39,214 nt of DNA from Rickettsiales bacterium (GTDB taxonomy: Bacteria > Pseudomonadota > Alphaproteobacteria > Rickettsiales > UBA1997). Made by a program: the position numbers and the translations under genes. This document shows positions 1 to 8,865 of this stretch, piece by piece (the first letter of the stretch is position 1; each line of letters begins with the position of its first letter). The stretch is taken from the NCBI GenBank assembly GCA_017999675.1, contig JAGNLL010000010.1:1-39214 (forward strand). Direction: 5' to 3'. The notes beneath the pieces were generated by a model. The model saw only the letters and a program-made list of their open reading frames with translations, searched no databases and was not told the DNA's origin.

Positions 1-101
1 TTGTGTGACTTATGGTTTGGTAAGGCGCTTCAAAAGCGGGCGGGCAAGGTAGTTTTGGAGGTTAAAAGGTCAAATGGAAAGTTTGGAGGTGGTTGCGAGA
101 T

Positions 102-189
102 GGATTGCCGCGCTTCGCTCGCAATGAAGGTGTTTGGTGGGCGATCTTCCTACTTGCATCCGTCATTGCGAGCGCAGCTGAGGCAATCC
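102..189. repeat. Imperfect palindromic intergenic element
   Basis: The arm at 102-126 (starts ggattgccgcgc) is nearly the reverse complement of the arm at 163-189 (ends gaggcaatcc), with a spacer of about 36 bases. The arms contain the words cgctcgcaatga and tcattgcgagcg. Dispersed repeats with this kind of core are common between genes of many bacteria. It lies just downstream of the Hpt gene, so the transcript could fold here. No convincing gene is seen in 1-211. Confidence 0.75.
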
Positions 190-211
190 AGTCCTCAAGA
201 AAACCGAATTC

Positions 212-568
212 CTACTTCTCCAACAACTCTTCATTAATAAATTCTAACACCAACTTAAACTCTTCTCTGGCTTGGGTTAAAATTTGGGATTTTTGTTCTG
301 CTGGTAGTTCCATGGCTTTTTGGGCGCCTTCGAGAATTCTTGATAATTCAAATGCACCAACTGAGGCTGCCGCACCTTTGAAGGCGTGGGACGACATGTA
401 CCAACCTTGGTTGTCTTTACCTAGAGTTTCTTCCATTTTGGCAAAGTTGCGGTTGGCGTTTTCGACAAAAATGGCGAATAATTCTTTTTCGAATTCAACA
501 TCGTTTTCGATGATGCTTCTCAAAAACTCCATGTCGATGGCTCTTGGTCTTGATTGATTATTTTCCAT
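212..568 (-). CDS. Hpt-domain histidine phosphotransfer protein
   Basis: This 118-residue protein is one histidine phosphotransfer (Hpt) domain. The Hpt core SSHAFKGAAASVGA lies at residues 59-72 and H61 is the expected phosphorylated histidine. Helices before and after it fit the four-helix bundle. Hpt proteins pass phosphate between the receiver domain of a hybrid kinase and a final response regulator in the cytoplasm. The gene is last in a minus-strand run, 14 bases after the YfiR-like gene. The hybrid kinase at 4142-7036 lacks its own Hpt domain, so it is the obvious partner. That pairing is inferred from position, and no stand-alone response regulator lies in the window. Confidence 0.9.
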   Translation of the reverse strand: MENNQSRPRAIDMEFLRSIIENDVEFEKELFAIFVENANRNFAKMEETLGKDNQGWYMSSHAFKGAAASVGAFELSRILEGAQKAMELPAEQKSQILTQAREEFKLVLEFINEELLEK

Positions 569-582
569 AAAACGGATGTTTT

Positions 583-1080
583 TTAATTAATTACTAAACT
601 CAAAAGCAAAGCATTCAGCCTGACGCCTGAAGCTTTGGCTTCTTTCGAATTTAGCGTGATTTCGAAATTTCTTCTACCCATTTGCACTTGAACCATGCCG
701 CCAGTTTCGGCAAAGCCATCAAAAATGGCGACGGTCATAATTTTATTTCTGCTAAATCTGGCAATTTCTGACTTCAAGATTTTTTCAGAACCCTTTGAAA
801 CATAAATAGCTTTACATTGCGCAAATTTTTCTGGGTTTTTAGCAAGGTTGATCGACTTAGCTTCTTGAGCAACAATGGCATTGGCAATTTCGTCACTACC
901 AAAAGTACAGGTGACACCTTGCTTAACCATAGTTGTGGTATTGATCAATTCTTGAATAAAACCAGCATAGGCTTGCACCTCGCCGTCTTCCATGGCATTG
1001 GCGTTAAATGCCGCAAGCATAGTTGTTAAAGCGGCAATGGTTATTTTTAGTCTTCTGTATTTGGCTATTACTGTAAGCAT
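583..1080 (-). CDS. YfiR-family (DUF4154) periplasmic protein
   Basis: The 165-residue product has an N-terminal signal peptide (hydrophobic residues about 12-28, likely cleavage after ANA at 27-29). Its C-terminal half carries the YfiR/DUF4154 signature: a DGFAETGGMVQV stretch at 121-132, then NFEITLNSKEAKASGVRLNA, matching the family's conserved GFAE-GGMI and F-IN-A--AGL-- pattern. Two cysteines (C58, C89) could form a disulfide, as in known YfiR proteins. YfiR in Pseudomonas is a periplasmic repressor of a membrane diguanylate cyclase; here no GGDEF gene is present. Its ATG shares one base with the stop of the upstream receptor gene (TAATG), so translation is probably coupled. A role in signalling to the neighbouring hybrid kinase is inference. 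Confidence 0.82.
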   Translation of the reverse strand: MLTVIAKYRRLKITIAALTTMLAAFNANAMEDGEVQAYAGFIQELINTTTMVKQGVTCTFGSDEIANAIVAQEAKSINLAKNPEKFAQCKAIYVSKGSEKILKSEIARFSRNKIMTVAIFDGFAETGGMVQVQMGRRNFEITLNSKEAKASGVRLNALLLSLVIN

Positions 1081-3074
1081 TAATATTGCCAGACCGCTCT
1101 TAAAAAGAAGGTTCGACCGATCTCGGCTTGGGAATTGTAAATACCCGCGTAATATTCGTTGTGACGATCATCTAGCAAGTTTCTAACGCCAACACTTAGA
1201 TCTAGGTTTCTTGTTGGAAGGTAGCCAAGTCTTGTATCAAGTCTGATGTAAGATGGAGCACCCTTGTTATCAGTTTTTGCATATTTTGCCGAAGGCAAGC
1301 TGTCTACGTAATAGAGCATGTTGTCGAATTCAAACTTGGGAGTTGGGTTGAAGTAAGACCTTAACCTAAACTGATTTTTAGGAGAGCGTTTTTCGGTTAG
1401 CTCTAATGCATCATAAGGCGCCAGGGCAGATGTAGTGGCATCAGTTGAGTTTTTGCTAACGTGAAGATCTGTTCTTAAAAAGTCGTAGCTGGCTTCTAAT
1501 CTTAAGCGATCATTTACCTGCCACTTGCCAGAAACCTCACCACCGTAAGATTCACCATAGCCAAGGTTGGCTGCGGTTGGCTCACCGCCTACATCTTCGT
1601 AGGTTCTTAGTTTTGAGTAATCGTTGTAAAATACGGCAACGTCAAAAAGGGTTTTTGTGGTTGGTTTAATTCTGTAGCCAGCTTCGTAGGCTAGAAGGTT
1701 TTCTGATTCAGCTTGAGCATTTCCTTTACTAACGGTTGAGCCGTAATACTCATCCTTAATATCAAAGCTAATTTCACCTCTGGTTGGAGTTCTAACCGCT
1801 CTTGAAACCGATGCCCACACTGTTTGATTGCGCGATGGAAAATAAGACAATCTAGCATTTGGCTGATATTCAAAACCTGTGTAGTCATTGCTTAAAAATT
1901 TTGAGCCAATTGTTAGGTAAAGCTTGTCGGGAATTAGACCAAATTTTTGCTGCAAAAAGGCGCTGTAAATTTCGTCGTTTCTTTTGTCTGGGGTGTAGTT
2001 GATTGGAATAAATTTTCCGCCATCGGTTAAATTTTCGCCCTCAACTTCTTTAATATTGTCAACAATTTGTCTGTAGCCCAAACCCCAAGTCACTTGGTTG
2101 TCTTGTGAAAAATTGTAAAAATGTTGAAAATCAACGTCGAAGGTAGAGGCGGTTCTTTTTAAAACTGGATCGATGTTAAACTGGTCATAATCAAAATAGG
2201 TGCTAAGAGCGATACTTGATTTTTTTGAGATGGTTTTGTCCCAATTAACCACAATATTTGCGCCTTTGGTGTCTTTGTCGTTCTTTTGAAATGTGCTAAA
2301 ATAATTGTAAGCAGTGCTGTCAAAAACATCGCCGTGAATTTTGATTGAATTACTTTTGATTGAACTGATGTCGTATCTAAAGCCAGCGCGATCTTGCGAA
2401 ATTCCATCGCGAGCGTTTTTGCCATCAGTTGATTTAAAGGCGCCATCTCTAACAGTTTTTTTAGCGTAAAGTCTGTAGTGATTATTTTCTGCAGTTTTGC
2501 CACCATATCTTACTTCGGTGATTGACTTATCTGCACTACCAACAACTTGCGAAACATATCCACCCTGAGTTTGAACAGCACTTTTGGTGATAATGTTAAT
2601 AATACCATTAACCGCATTGGCTCCCCAAATTGTTCCACCTGGACCCCTTACAACCTCAATTTTTTCGATATCTTCAATTACGTAGTCGTGAAGATCCCAA
2701 AAGACACCTGAGAATAGCGGGGTGTAAACCGTTCTTCCATCCATCAAAACCAAAAGTTTATTGGAATATTGATTACTAAATCCGCGAATACTGATCGTCC
2801 ATTTATTGCCATCAATACGCGAAACCTGCACACCCGGAACTAAGCGCAAAACCTCAGGAATTGAGGTCATGCCAGATCTTCTAATATCTTCAGAGCTTAA
2901 AACATAAGTTGCTGAAGCGGCGTCAAAAGAGCTCTCTTTCTTTTTTGATAAAGAATAAATGTCGAAATTAAAAATTGAGGCACCGTCTTTTTTAACAGCC
3001 TCTTGCGCCAAAGCTTGCGAGCTGATCACAAGGCACAAAGAAAGCATTGCAAGTTTTGACAGTTTTAGCCTCAT
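1080..3074 (-). CDS. TonB-dependent outer-membrane receptor
   Basis: The 664-residue protein has a signal peptide ending ALA|Q at residues 21-24 and a plug domain at about 50-170. Plug motifs include VLSSEDIRRSGMTSIPEVLR, the run VPGVQVSR, IRGFSNQYSNKLLVLMDGR and IEVVRGPGGTIWGANAVNG. A long beta-barrel follows and ends in an aromatic terminus (WQY), as outer-membrane proteins do. Such receptors import scarce ligands using TonB energy. The plug type resembles receptors that often sit beside YfiR-family genes and sensor kinases. The substrate cannot be read from sequence. It starts 14 bases after the acyltransferase gene and overlaps the YfiR gene by one base, so all belong to one operon. No N-terminal signalling (STN) domain is seen. 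Confidence 0.95.
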   Translation of the reverse strand: MRLKLSKLAMLSLCLVISSQALAQEAVKKDGASIFNFDIYSLSKKKESSFDAASATYVLSSEDIRRSGMTSIPEVLRLVPGVQVSRIDGNKWTISIRGFSNQYSNKLLVLMDGRTVYTPLFSGVFWDLHDYVIEDIEKIEVVRGPGGTIWGANAVNGIINIITKSAVQTQGGYVSQVVGSADKSITEVRYGGKTAENNHYRLYAKKTVRDGAFKSTDGKNARDGISQDRAGFRYDISSIKSNSIKIHGDVFDSTAYNYFSTFQKNDKDTKGANIVVNWDKTISKKSSIALSTYFDYDQFNIDPVLKRTASTFDVDFQHFYNFSQDNQVTWGLGYRQIVDNIKEVEGENLTDGGKFIPINYTPDKRNDEIYSAFLQQKFGLIPDKLYLTIGSKFLSNDYTGFEYQPNARLSYFPSRNQTVWASVSRAVRTPTRGEISFDIKDEYYGSTVSKGNAQAESENLLAYEAGYRIKPTTKTLFDVAVFYNDYSKLRTYEDVGGEPTAANLGYGESYGGEVSGKWQVNDRLRLEASYDFLRTDLHVSKNSTDATTSALAPYDALELTEKRSPKNQFRLRSYFNPTPKFEFDNMLYYVDSLPSAKYAKTDNKGAPSYIRLDTRLGYLPTRNLDLSVGVRNLLDDRHNEYYAGIYNSQAEIGRTFFLRAVWQY

Positions 3075-3088
3075 TTTTAACCTCTTTT

Positions 3089-3889
3089 TTATTTAAAAAA
3101 TGCCACCACGGGATACCTAGTTTCGTAACCGTGATTTTTTTGTTGGATCCATGGATAATTTAGCATCAGTTCCATCCTACATCCTAAATTATTGAATAAC
3201 ATTTTATGATTTCTTGATGCTGCTTTTATTGATATTCCAATCAAATAATCGCAATCGAGTTTTTTTGACTCTTCAATCAAAATAGAAAACAAGCCCTTCA
3301 TCACAGCATGATTTCTGTATTCACGCTCAATCACCGCATCTTCCAACTCAACATATTTTGCATTTGGATTTAGACCAACTTTTTGCAAGAATGTTTTAAT
3401 CGTAAAGTCATTCTCCGGCTCTTCATTGGCGGTGTATTTAATCCAGTCACAAAAAAGAAATCTAATACCAGCAACAACTTTTCCTTCTTCGTTAGTTGCA
3501 ACCAAAACTCTGCCACAACGGTCGTCTTCAATTTCTGAACCGTCGTAATCTTCCCAATTTAAGCAATGCTCTGGGTGCTTGATTCTGTAAGCCTCGTCAA
3601 CTTCAGTAAATAATCTGTGTCTCAAATCATAATATTGTTGGCGCAATTCTTGATCAGCAAAAAGAATTTTTACCCCCATTTCTGGCAAAGTTAAAATTAC
3701 TTGGCCGTCATAATTGCCAGATATTTTTTGTTTTTCTTCTTGGGCAATTTTCAAAGAATCCGTGTAAGAATTTAAAACTTTCATACTTGCTGAAAGTAGG
3801 TTTTGAAGGTGTTGTGAAACTGCTGGTTTATTTTGCTTGTCATTATCGTAAGCAATATCAACAGCTCTGAGTGGCATCGCACTGTTCAT
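3089..3889 (-). CDS. LuxI/FeeM-like GNAT-fold N-acyltransferase
   Basis: The 266-residue protein has a poorly conserved N-terminal region (1-70) and a GNAT-type domain from about 71. Features recall acyl-homoserine-lactone synthases and N-acyl amino acid synthases: R90 and F94 (LRHRLF) spaced as in the LuxI R-x3-F pair, an acidic DYDGSEIEDD stretch at 114-123, GKVVAGIRFL at 136-145, then YVELEDAVIERE at 179-190 where LuxI proteins have their E-S-R motif. Those enzymes join an acyl chain from acyl-ACP to an amino-containing acceptor. Overall similarity is too weak to name the product. It heads the operon with the TonB receptor, YfiR-like and Hpt genes and is divergent from the hybrid kinase, which suggests a signal synthase. 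A plain acetyltransferase is the alternative. A start at M5 is possible. Confidence 0.6.
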   Translation of the reverse strand: MNSAMPLRAVDIAYDNDKQNKPAVSQHLQNLLSASMKVLNSYTDSLKIAQEEKQKISGNYDGQVILTLPEMGVKILFADQELRQQYYDLRHRLFTEVDEAYRIKHPEHCLNWEDYDGSEIEDDRCGRVLVATNEEGKVVAGIRFLFCDWIKYTANEEPENDFTIKTFLQKVGLNPNAKYVELEDAVIEREYRNHAVMKGLFSILIEESKKLDCDYLIGISIKAASRNHKMLFNNLGCRMELMLNYPWIQQKNHGYETRYPVVAFFK

Positions 3890-3915
3890 AAAAAATTTAT
3901 TTAAATTGTCTCAAC

Positions 3916-4152
3916 TTGACTAGGTTTTTAAAAACCCCACCAAAGCTTGAGAGAAAATATTTGACAGAGCCTTTTGCAAACCTAACTAGCTTTGAAAAAT
4001 CTCTGAGATCAAAAAACTTTCAGGCTAAACGCCTAAAATCAGAGCTCACAAAGTCGGCCTCACTTAAAAAAGACAACCGATTCATCCAAGTTTTTTTCGC
4101 CAAACTACCACCTGTTTCAAAAAGAGATCTTAATCAAATTCATGTTTTTTAA
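3916..4152 (+). CDS. Possible small basic protein, uncertain
   Basis: This is an open frame of 78 codons from a TTG, rich in lysine and arginine, overlapping the first 11 bases of the hybrid kinase gene in another frame. No family is recognised and no clear ribosome binding site precedes it. It fills the 252-base divergent spacer between the acyltransferase and kinase genes, which must also hold promoters for both. It may simply be the kinase leader. Kept as a low-confidence candidate because the frame is open across nearly the whole spacer and ends where the kinase begins, which would allow coupling. Confidence 0.2.
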   Translation: MTRFLKTPPKLERKYLTEPFANLTSFEKSLRSKNFQAKRLKSELTKSASLKKDNRFIQVFFAKLPPVSKRDLNQIHVF

Positions 4153-7036
4153 AAGCTTCAGAAAACAATCAGAACCACAGCAGCTTGATTCTAAAGCGAT
4201 CTCAAAGAAAAAACACAAAAAACCACACTCTTCTAACCCCACCATTTTTGGCAAATTTCTTGGCAAAATATTTTACCACATTTCTCTTTTTTATTTTGGC
4301 AAAGTTTATCGCAGAAAAATTGCGCAGCGCAGCAAATTTGACGCTAGCTATCCAATAAAATTTTTAAAACTACGCCAACGCTACGAAAAGATTTTTCAGA
4401 TTAGAAACCGCAAGAGAATGGAGTTGACGAAGTCGTACAACATCTTCTCTTGGATCATGACGTCACTGATTGTTATCTGGCTTTCAATCAACACCTTCAT
4501 GGTTTATCGCACCTTTTGGCAAGGCCTTGAGCAGCAAGTTATATTTCAAAATAGCGTTGTAGAAAAAGCCACCACCTCGCTAATGAGCTCTGTTAACAAC
4601 TACATGAATTATGTTGGCGACAAGCTGTTAACTTTGGGAGGCGAAAAAGACAAAAAAACCATCGCCAAAGTTTTGCAAAAAACTTTGAACAAAGATCTGA
4701 TGCAAAAAAACGTCTCGTCTTGGATGAGTATCAGCTTCGTTGACAATAAGGGCAAAGTTATTGTCACCTCTGAAAAAGGCGTATTAAAAAAACCCGTTGA
4801 TCCGCAAGAATATTTTCCAATTGAAGAAGCTCAAATCAAAAATGCTTGGCGCTTTAAAGTTGGCAAATTGGTGCATATTGAAACCGACATTGCCGCTTAC
4901 GACATGCTGCCAACCGCCATGCGTATTGATTACGAAAACTTAGAAAGTGTCGGCATTTTTATTGCCCAACTGCCAACTGAAGTAATTCAAAGACAAATCG
5001 ACTGGGTTTTTGACGATGCCAATATTTGCTACACCGCAATTGACGATAACTTTGACTTACTTGCTCACTCTAAAAATTTTCCGATCGAAAATTTTGACCA
5101 AGCGGCTCTGCGATCAAAAGGCTATTTGCGCGAAATAGTTGAAACGCGCAAAGCAATCTCTTTTGAAGATTTGCCATTTTCTTACAAACTTGGCGGCTGC
5201 GTTTTCAACCATTTTCAAAAATCTAACGAGTACAACATCACCATAATTTCTGGTTACCACGAAGAAACTGCTTGGAAAAAACTTGGCTTTGCTTTGATGG
5301 TTTCGGTTGGTCAATCCTTTGGCGTGGCGCTGTTTTTCATGACTACAATTTTCATTTTTAAAAGACGCCAAATCGGGCCATTCGTTGCCGAATTAGTTAA
5401 AGCTAAAGAAGAAGCCGAAGCTGCCAGCGTGGCAAAAAGTCAGTTTCTGTCAAACATGAGTCACGAGCTGCGCACCCCGATGAACGGCATTATCGGCATG
5501 AGCCAAGCGCTGCGCGAATCTGGCAAATTAAAAGATGACGAGCTTGACCAAGCCAGCACAATCTATCGTTCAGCTGACGCCCTGTTGTTGATTCTAAACG
5601 ACATTCTCAACTTTTCAAAAATTGAAGCGCGAAAAATCGACATTGAAAATATCCCTTCAAACCTGCGCGATTTAATTGAAGACGTTGCCAACTTAATGGC
5701 CCCAACCGCCAACAACAAAGGTTTAGAAATTATCACCGAAGTTGCCAGCGACGTGCCTCATTCTCTGCTTTGCGACACTGGCAGAATCAGGCAAATCATG
5801 AACAACCTCATCAACAACGCCATTAAGTTTACTTATTACGGACAAATTTTAGTTGAGCTGAAAGTTGCAAAAATTGAAGGGGACGTCTTTTTCATCAGCT
5901 TTAACATCAAAGATAGCGGCATTGGCATGAGTCCTGAGCAGCTGCAAGGCATGTTTAAAGCCTTTAGCCAAGCCGACATGTCAACCACTAGAAAATACGG
6001 CGGCACTGGTCTTGGCCTTTCAATTTGCAAAGAGCTTACTGGTTTAATGCATGGCGACATCGGCATTGATAGCGAGCTTGGAAAAGGTTCGAATTTTCAC
6101 TTCACCATTCCAATGAAAAAATCCACTGATCAAGAAGAGGAGGAAGATTACGCCAAACAAAAATCTGAAATTATCGGCAAAAAAGTTGTGCTTTTAGAAA
6201 ATAACAAAGTCGCGAGAGAAATTTTATCTCACTATTTTGACGGTCTACAATTGCAGTACAAAATGGTGAGTGTTTCTACCGAGCAGAGCAATGAAACCGC
6301 GTCTTTGGCCTTAAATGAGTTAGAAAAATACGCCGACAGCGACGTTATTATTATCAGCCACAATTCTCACATTGGCATTGATGCAGCTGAGATTGCGGCA
6401 AAAATTAAGGGTAGCGAAAAGTTAAAAAATATTCCGCTAATTTTACTTACTTCGGTGCAAGCAAAATTAAAAATTTCATCCGACGCGCTCAAATTATTTG
6501 ACCGCATCGTGCCTAAACCGCTCAAAAAAACTCGCCTACTTTTAGCCCTATTCTTCATTTTCAAAGTCACCTACTACGAAGAAGAAGGCGCCCTCATTGA
6601 GCAAGGCAAAGTAATTGACGAACACTTAGATACCAAGGGTTTGCGCATACTGCTTTGTGAAGATAACGAGGTAAATGTGAAAGTGGCAACAATGATTTTA
6701 AAACGCTTCGGCTTTGAAATTGACTTAGCTGAAAATGGCCAAGAAGCCTTAAATAAATTCATCCACCTGCGCTACGACATTATTTTTATGGACTGCTCAA
6801 TGCCTGTGATGGACGGCTTTGAAGCCACTAAAAAAATTCGCGAAATTGAAAAAGAAAAAGACTCAAACCCAACGCCAATTTTTGCCCTAACCGCAAATGC
6901 CAGCGACGAAGATAAGAAAAAATGCCTTGAAAGCGGCATGAACGACTTCGTGTCAAAGCCGATAAAACGTGAAGCAATTGAAGGTTTGATGGATCGCTGG
7001 ATGAAGAGAAAAAATAAAAGTTTGGGCGAGAGTTAG
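4142..7036 (+). CDS. Hybrid sensor histidine kinase with two receiver domains
   Basis: The 964-residue membrane kinase has a basic cytoplasmic N-terminus (1-100), TM1 at about 101-121, a large extracytoplasmic sensor region (122-381, possibly Cache-like), TM2 at about 382-407, a HisKA domain with [11 protein letters not shown] and phosphorylatable H441, and an HATPase domain with N554 (N box), DSGIGM at 591-596 and GGTGLGLS. Two receiver domains follow. The first (about 680-800) has Ser739 where the phospho-accepting Asp should be and LENN in place of the acidic pair, so it is probably not phosphorylated. The second (about 825-955) is canonical, with CEDN, D884 and K939. No Hpt domain is present, so phosphate likely goes to the separate Hpt protein at 212-568. 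The ligand is unknown. Confidence 0.95.
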   Translation: MFFKSFRKQSEPQQLDSKAISKKKHKKPHSSNPTIFGKFLGKIFYHISLFYFGKVYRRKIAQRSKFDASYPIKFLKLRQRYEKIFQIRNRKRMELTKSYNIFSWIMTSLIVIWLSINTFMVYRTFWQGLEQQVIFQNSVVEKATTSLMSSVNNYMNYVGDKLLTLGGEKDKKTIAKVLQKTLNKDLMQKNVSSWMSISFVDNKGKVIVTSEKGVLKKPVDPQEYFPIEEAQIKNAWRFKVGKLVHIETDIAAYDMLPTAMRIDYENLESVGIFIAQLPTEVIQRQIDWVFDDANICYTAIDDNFDLLAHSKNFPIENFDQAALRSKGYLREIVETRKAISFEDLPFSYKLGGCVFNHFQKSNEYNITIISGYHEETAWKKLGFALMVSVGQSFGVALFFMTTIFIFKRRQIGPFVAELVKAKEEAEAASVAKSQFLSNMSHELRTPMNGIIGMSQALRESGKLKDDELDQASTIYRSADALLLILNDILNFSKIEARKIDIENIPSNLRDLIEDVANLMAPTANNKGLEIITEVASDVPHSLLCDTGRIRQIMNNLINNAIKFTYYGQILVELKVAKIEGDVFFISFNIKDSGIGMSPEQLQGMFKAFSQADMSTTRKYGGTGLGLSICKELTGLMHGDIGIDSELGKGSNFHFTIPMKKSTDQEEEEDYAKQKSEIIGKKVVLLENNKVAREILSHYFDGLQLQYKMVSVSTEQSNETASLALNELEKYADSDVIIISHNSHIGIDAAEIAAKIKGSEKLKNIPLILLTSVQAKLKISSDALKLFDRIVPKPLKKTRLLLALFFIFKVTYYEEEGALIEQGKVIDEHLDTKGLRILLCEDNEVNVKVATMILKRFGFEIDLAENGQEALNKFIHLRYDIIFMDCSMPVMDGFEATKKIREIEKEKDSNPTPIFALTANASDEDKKKCLESGMNDFVSKPIKREAIEGLMDRWMKRKNKSLGES

Positions 7037-7041
7037 TCGAT

Positions 7042-7080
7042 AAAAAAAGATATTCGCCGCGCGGCGAATATCTTTTTTTT
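7042..7080. terminator. Bidirectional intrinsic terminator
   Basis: This is a perfect inverted repeat with a core of gatattcgccgc / gcggcgaatatc, flanked by an A-run on the left and a T-run on the right. It lies between the convergent ends of the hybrid kinase (stop 7036) and the HAD phosphatase (stop 7082), so it can end transcription on both strands. Confidence 0.93.
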
Positions 7081-7081
7081 G

Positions 7082-7798
7082 CTACTTAACCAACCCAACC
7101 AACTCTGCGTGATCAAAATAAAGCGGCAGTGCGCCCTCGCCCCTTAGGCCTTCAGCCAAAACTTTTGCAGAAATATTTTTAGAAACCCCACCATTTGCAT
7201 CACCAAAAACAATTGGTCTGCATCCTGAATTATAGGCACATTCAACATCAGCAATGGTGTCGCCAACAAACCAAATTTCGTCTTTTTTTGGATCTAAGTC
7301 AGTGCCAAGCAAAGCCAAATCAACCGGCTCTCTGCTTGGCTTGTCGCAAGATGCGTCCCCTGCCCCAACCAGTGAAAAAAACTTTTTATCTACACCAATT
7401 TTTGCCGCTTCTTTGCGCAAAGTGACACCAATTTTATTGCTCACCACAATCTGCAAAATGCCAACCTCTTCAAGCTTATTAATTAAATTTAGAGCATTTG
7501 GTAAAAGTTCAATTTTTTCTAAATGCGTTGAGCGGTAAGCATTTTTGTAAACCTCGCCCGCTCTTTGCCAGTCGCTACCAAAAATTTCAGGAAAAGATTC
7601 GCGCATTGATTTGTGAACATTATCGCGAACTTTTTCTAAACCCCAAGGCTCTAAACCCATGTGAATCATGGTTGTGTCGATGGCATTTTGAATTAGCGGC
7701 CAAGTGTCAACTAGCGTGTTGTCCCAATCAAAAATTATCGCTTTTGGCTTGGGCAAAAGGCGCAGGGCTTCTTTGTTTTTAGAAAAATCTTCGGTCAT
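7082..7798 (-). CDS. HAD-family hydrolase, phosphoglycolate phosphatase-like
   Basis: The 238-residue protein carries all HAD motifs: DWDNTLVD (motif I, nucleophile D24 and D26), VVSNK (motif II), a motif III lysine near CDKPSREP, and GDTIADVECA (motif IV). A helical cap lies between motifs I and II, as in Gph-type phosphatases. The layout fits a phosphomonoesterase such as phosphoglycolate phosphatase, but HAD substrates cannot be read from motifs. It is last in the operon running from 11371, 14 bases after fdxA, and ends at the shared terminator at 7042-7080. Confidence 0.85.
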   Translation of the reverse strand: MTEDFSKNKEALRLLPKPKAIIFDWDNTLVDTWPLIQNAIDTTMIHMGLEPWGLEKVRDNVHKSMRESFPEIFGSDWQRAGEVYKNAYRSTHLEKIELLPNALNLINKLEEVGILQIVVSNKIGVTLRKEAAKIGVDKKFFSLVGAGDASCDKPSREPVDLALLGTDLDPKKDEIWFVGDTIADVECAYNSGCRPIVFGDANGGVSKNISAKVLAEGLRGEGALPLYFDHAELVGLVK

Positions 7799-7812
7799 TT
7801 TTTTTGAGAGAA

Positions 7813-8157
7813 TTATTTTGCCACATCACCTTTAAATGGCCGCGGATCGAAGAGAGTTTTAAATTTATTTTTCACACCATCAAAATCTTTAGCGTCAGCT
7901 GGCGGTGCTTTTTGCTTGGTAATTACTGGCCATTCCTTGGCGTATTTGCGGTTGATTTCAACCCACTCAATTAACTCTGGAGTTTCAGGAAAAATCGCCT
8001 CCGCCGGACATTCTGGCACGCAAACGCCGCAATCAATGCAACCTTCAGGGTCAATTACCAGCATGTTTTCGCCTTCGTAAAAGCAATCAACTGGGCACAC
8101 CGAAACACAGTCGGTGTATTTGCAACGCACACAATTATCGGTGACGACGTAAGTCAT
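7813..8157 (-). CDS. fdxA: 7Fe ferredoxin FdxA
   Basis: The 114-residue protein has nine cysteines near the N-terminus (C9, C12, C17, C21, C25, C40, C43, C46, C50), in the arrangement of ferredoxins with one [3Fe-4S] and one [4Fe-4S] cluster. The second motif [12 protein letters not shown] is a perfect C-x2-C-x2-C-x3-CP. A tail of about 60 residues ending near TLFDPRPF is typical of the proteobacterial FdxA family. It acts as a soluble electron carrier; its partner is not known. It lies 3 bases after ccmC and 14 before the HAD gene, inside one operon. Confidence 0.95.
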   Translation of the reverse strand: MTYVVTDNCVRCKYTDCVSVCPVDCFYEGENMLVIDPEGCIDCGVCVPECPAEAIFPETPELIEWVEINRKYAKEWPVITKQKAPPADAKDFDGVKNKFKTLFDPRPFKGDVAK

Positions 8158-8160
8158 ATT

Positions 8161-8862
8161 TTAAAAATTTTTGTGATTTTTTTTGAAAAGAATTTCGGTT
8201 TTTACACGCAACAGCGACAAAAAAACAAAGTAAGAAAAATAAACGCCAAACATCAAAAGCAGTGGTTTTAACATTGCCGGATCAATCGCCACGCCGCCAC
8301 TGCGCAAGATACTCGCCGGCTGATGCAGAGAGTTCCAATATTCCACCGAAAATTTAATGATTGGCACGTTAATGAAGCCAACGATTGAAATTATTGCGGC
8401 AATTTTTTCGCCTTTCTGCCGATCATCAAACGAGTCGAGCAAAATGATGTAGCCAAGGTAAAGAAAAAACAAAATCAGCATCGAAGTAAGTCGCGCATCC
8501 CAAACCCACCAAGCGCCCCAAATTGGTTTGCCCCAAAGGCTGCCGGTGACGAGTGTGATGAATGTAAATACACAGCCGATAATCGCGATTGATTTAGAAA
8601 TGAGATAAAAAAACGGATTTTTCCAAATGAATCCCGACAAATTAAACGTGGCCATCAGCGTATAAACCAACAACGCCATCCACGCCGCCGGCACGTGTAT
8701 ATACATCATTTTTACTGCATTTCCTTGTTGGTAATCGTTTGGCGAATTTAAAATTGCCGCAATTGCCAAACCTAAAAATCCAACAAAACATCCCAAAGAA
8801 AACGGCACAAAAAAGCGGAAGTTTTTTTCGAAATTTTTGAATTGAAAAAGCTGTTTAAACAT
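8161..8862 (-). CDS. ccmC: Heme exporter protein CcmC
   Basis: The 233-residue, six-helix membrane protein carries the tryptophan-rich heme-handling motif WWVWDARLTS at 118-127 and periplasmic histidines in MYIHVPAAW (H56) and in SLHQPAS after the WWD loop. CcmC presents heme to CcmE during cytochrome c maturation in the inner membrane. No other ccm gene is nearby, so the pathway must be scattered; isolated ccm genes are familiar in Rickettsiales. It lies 3 bases after hisS and 3 before fdxA. Confidence 0.95.
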   Translation of the reverse strand: MFKQLFQFKNFEKNFRFFVPFSLGCFVGFLGLAIAAILNSPNDYQQGNAVKMMYIHVPAAWMALLVYTLMATFNLSGFIWKNPFFYLISKSIAIIGCVFTFITLVTGSLWGKPIWGAWWVWDARLTSMLILFFLYLGYIILLDSFDDRQKGEKIAAIISIVGFINVPIIKFSVEYWNSLHQPASILRSGGVAIDPAMLKPLLLMFGVYFSYFVFLSLLRVKTEILFKKNHKNF

Positions 8863-8865
8863 TTT

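Noticed and set aside
1-237. Plus-strand open frame at the left edge
   Set aside because: It runs through the palindromic repeat and antisense into the Hpt gene, with no family features.
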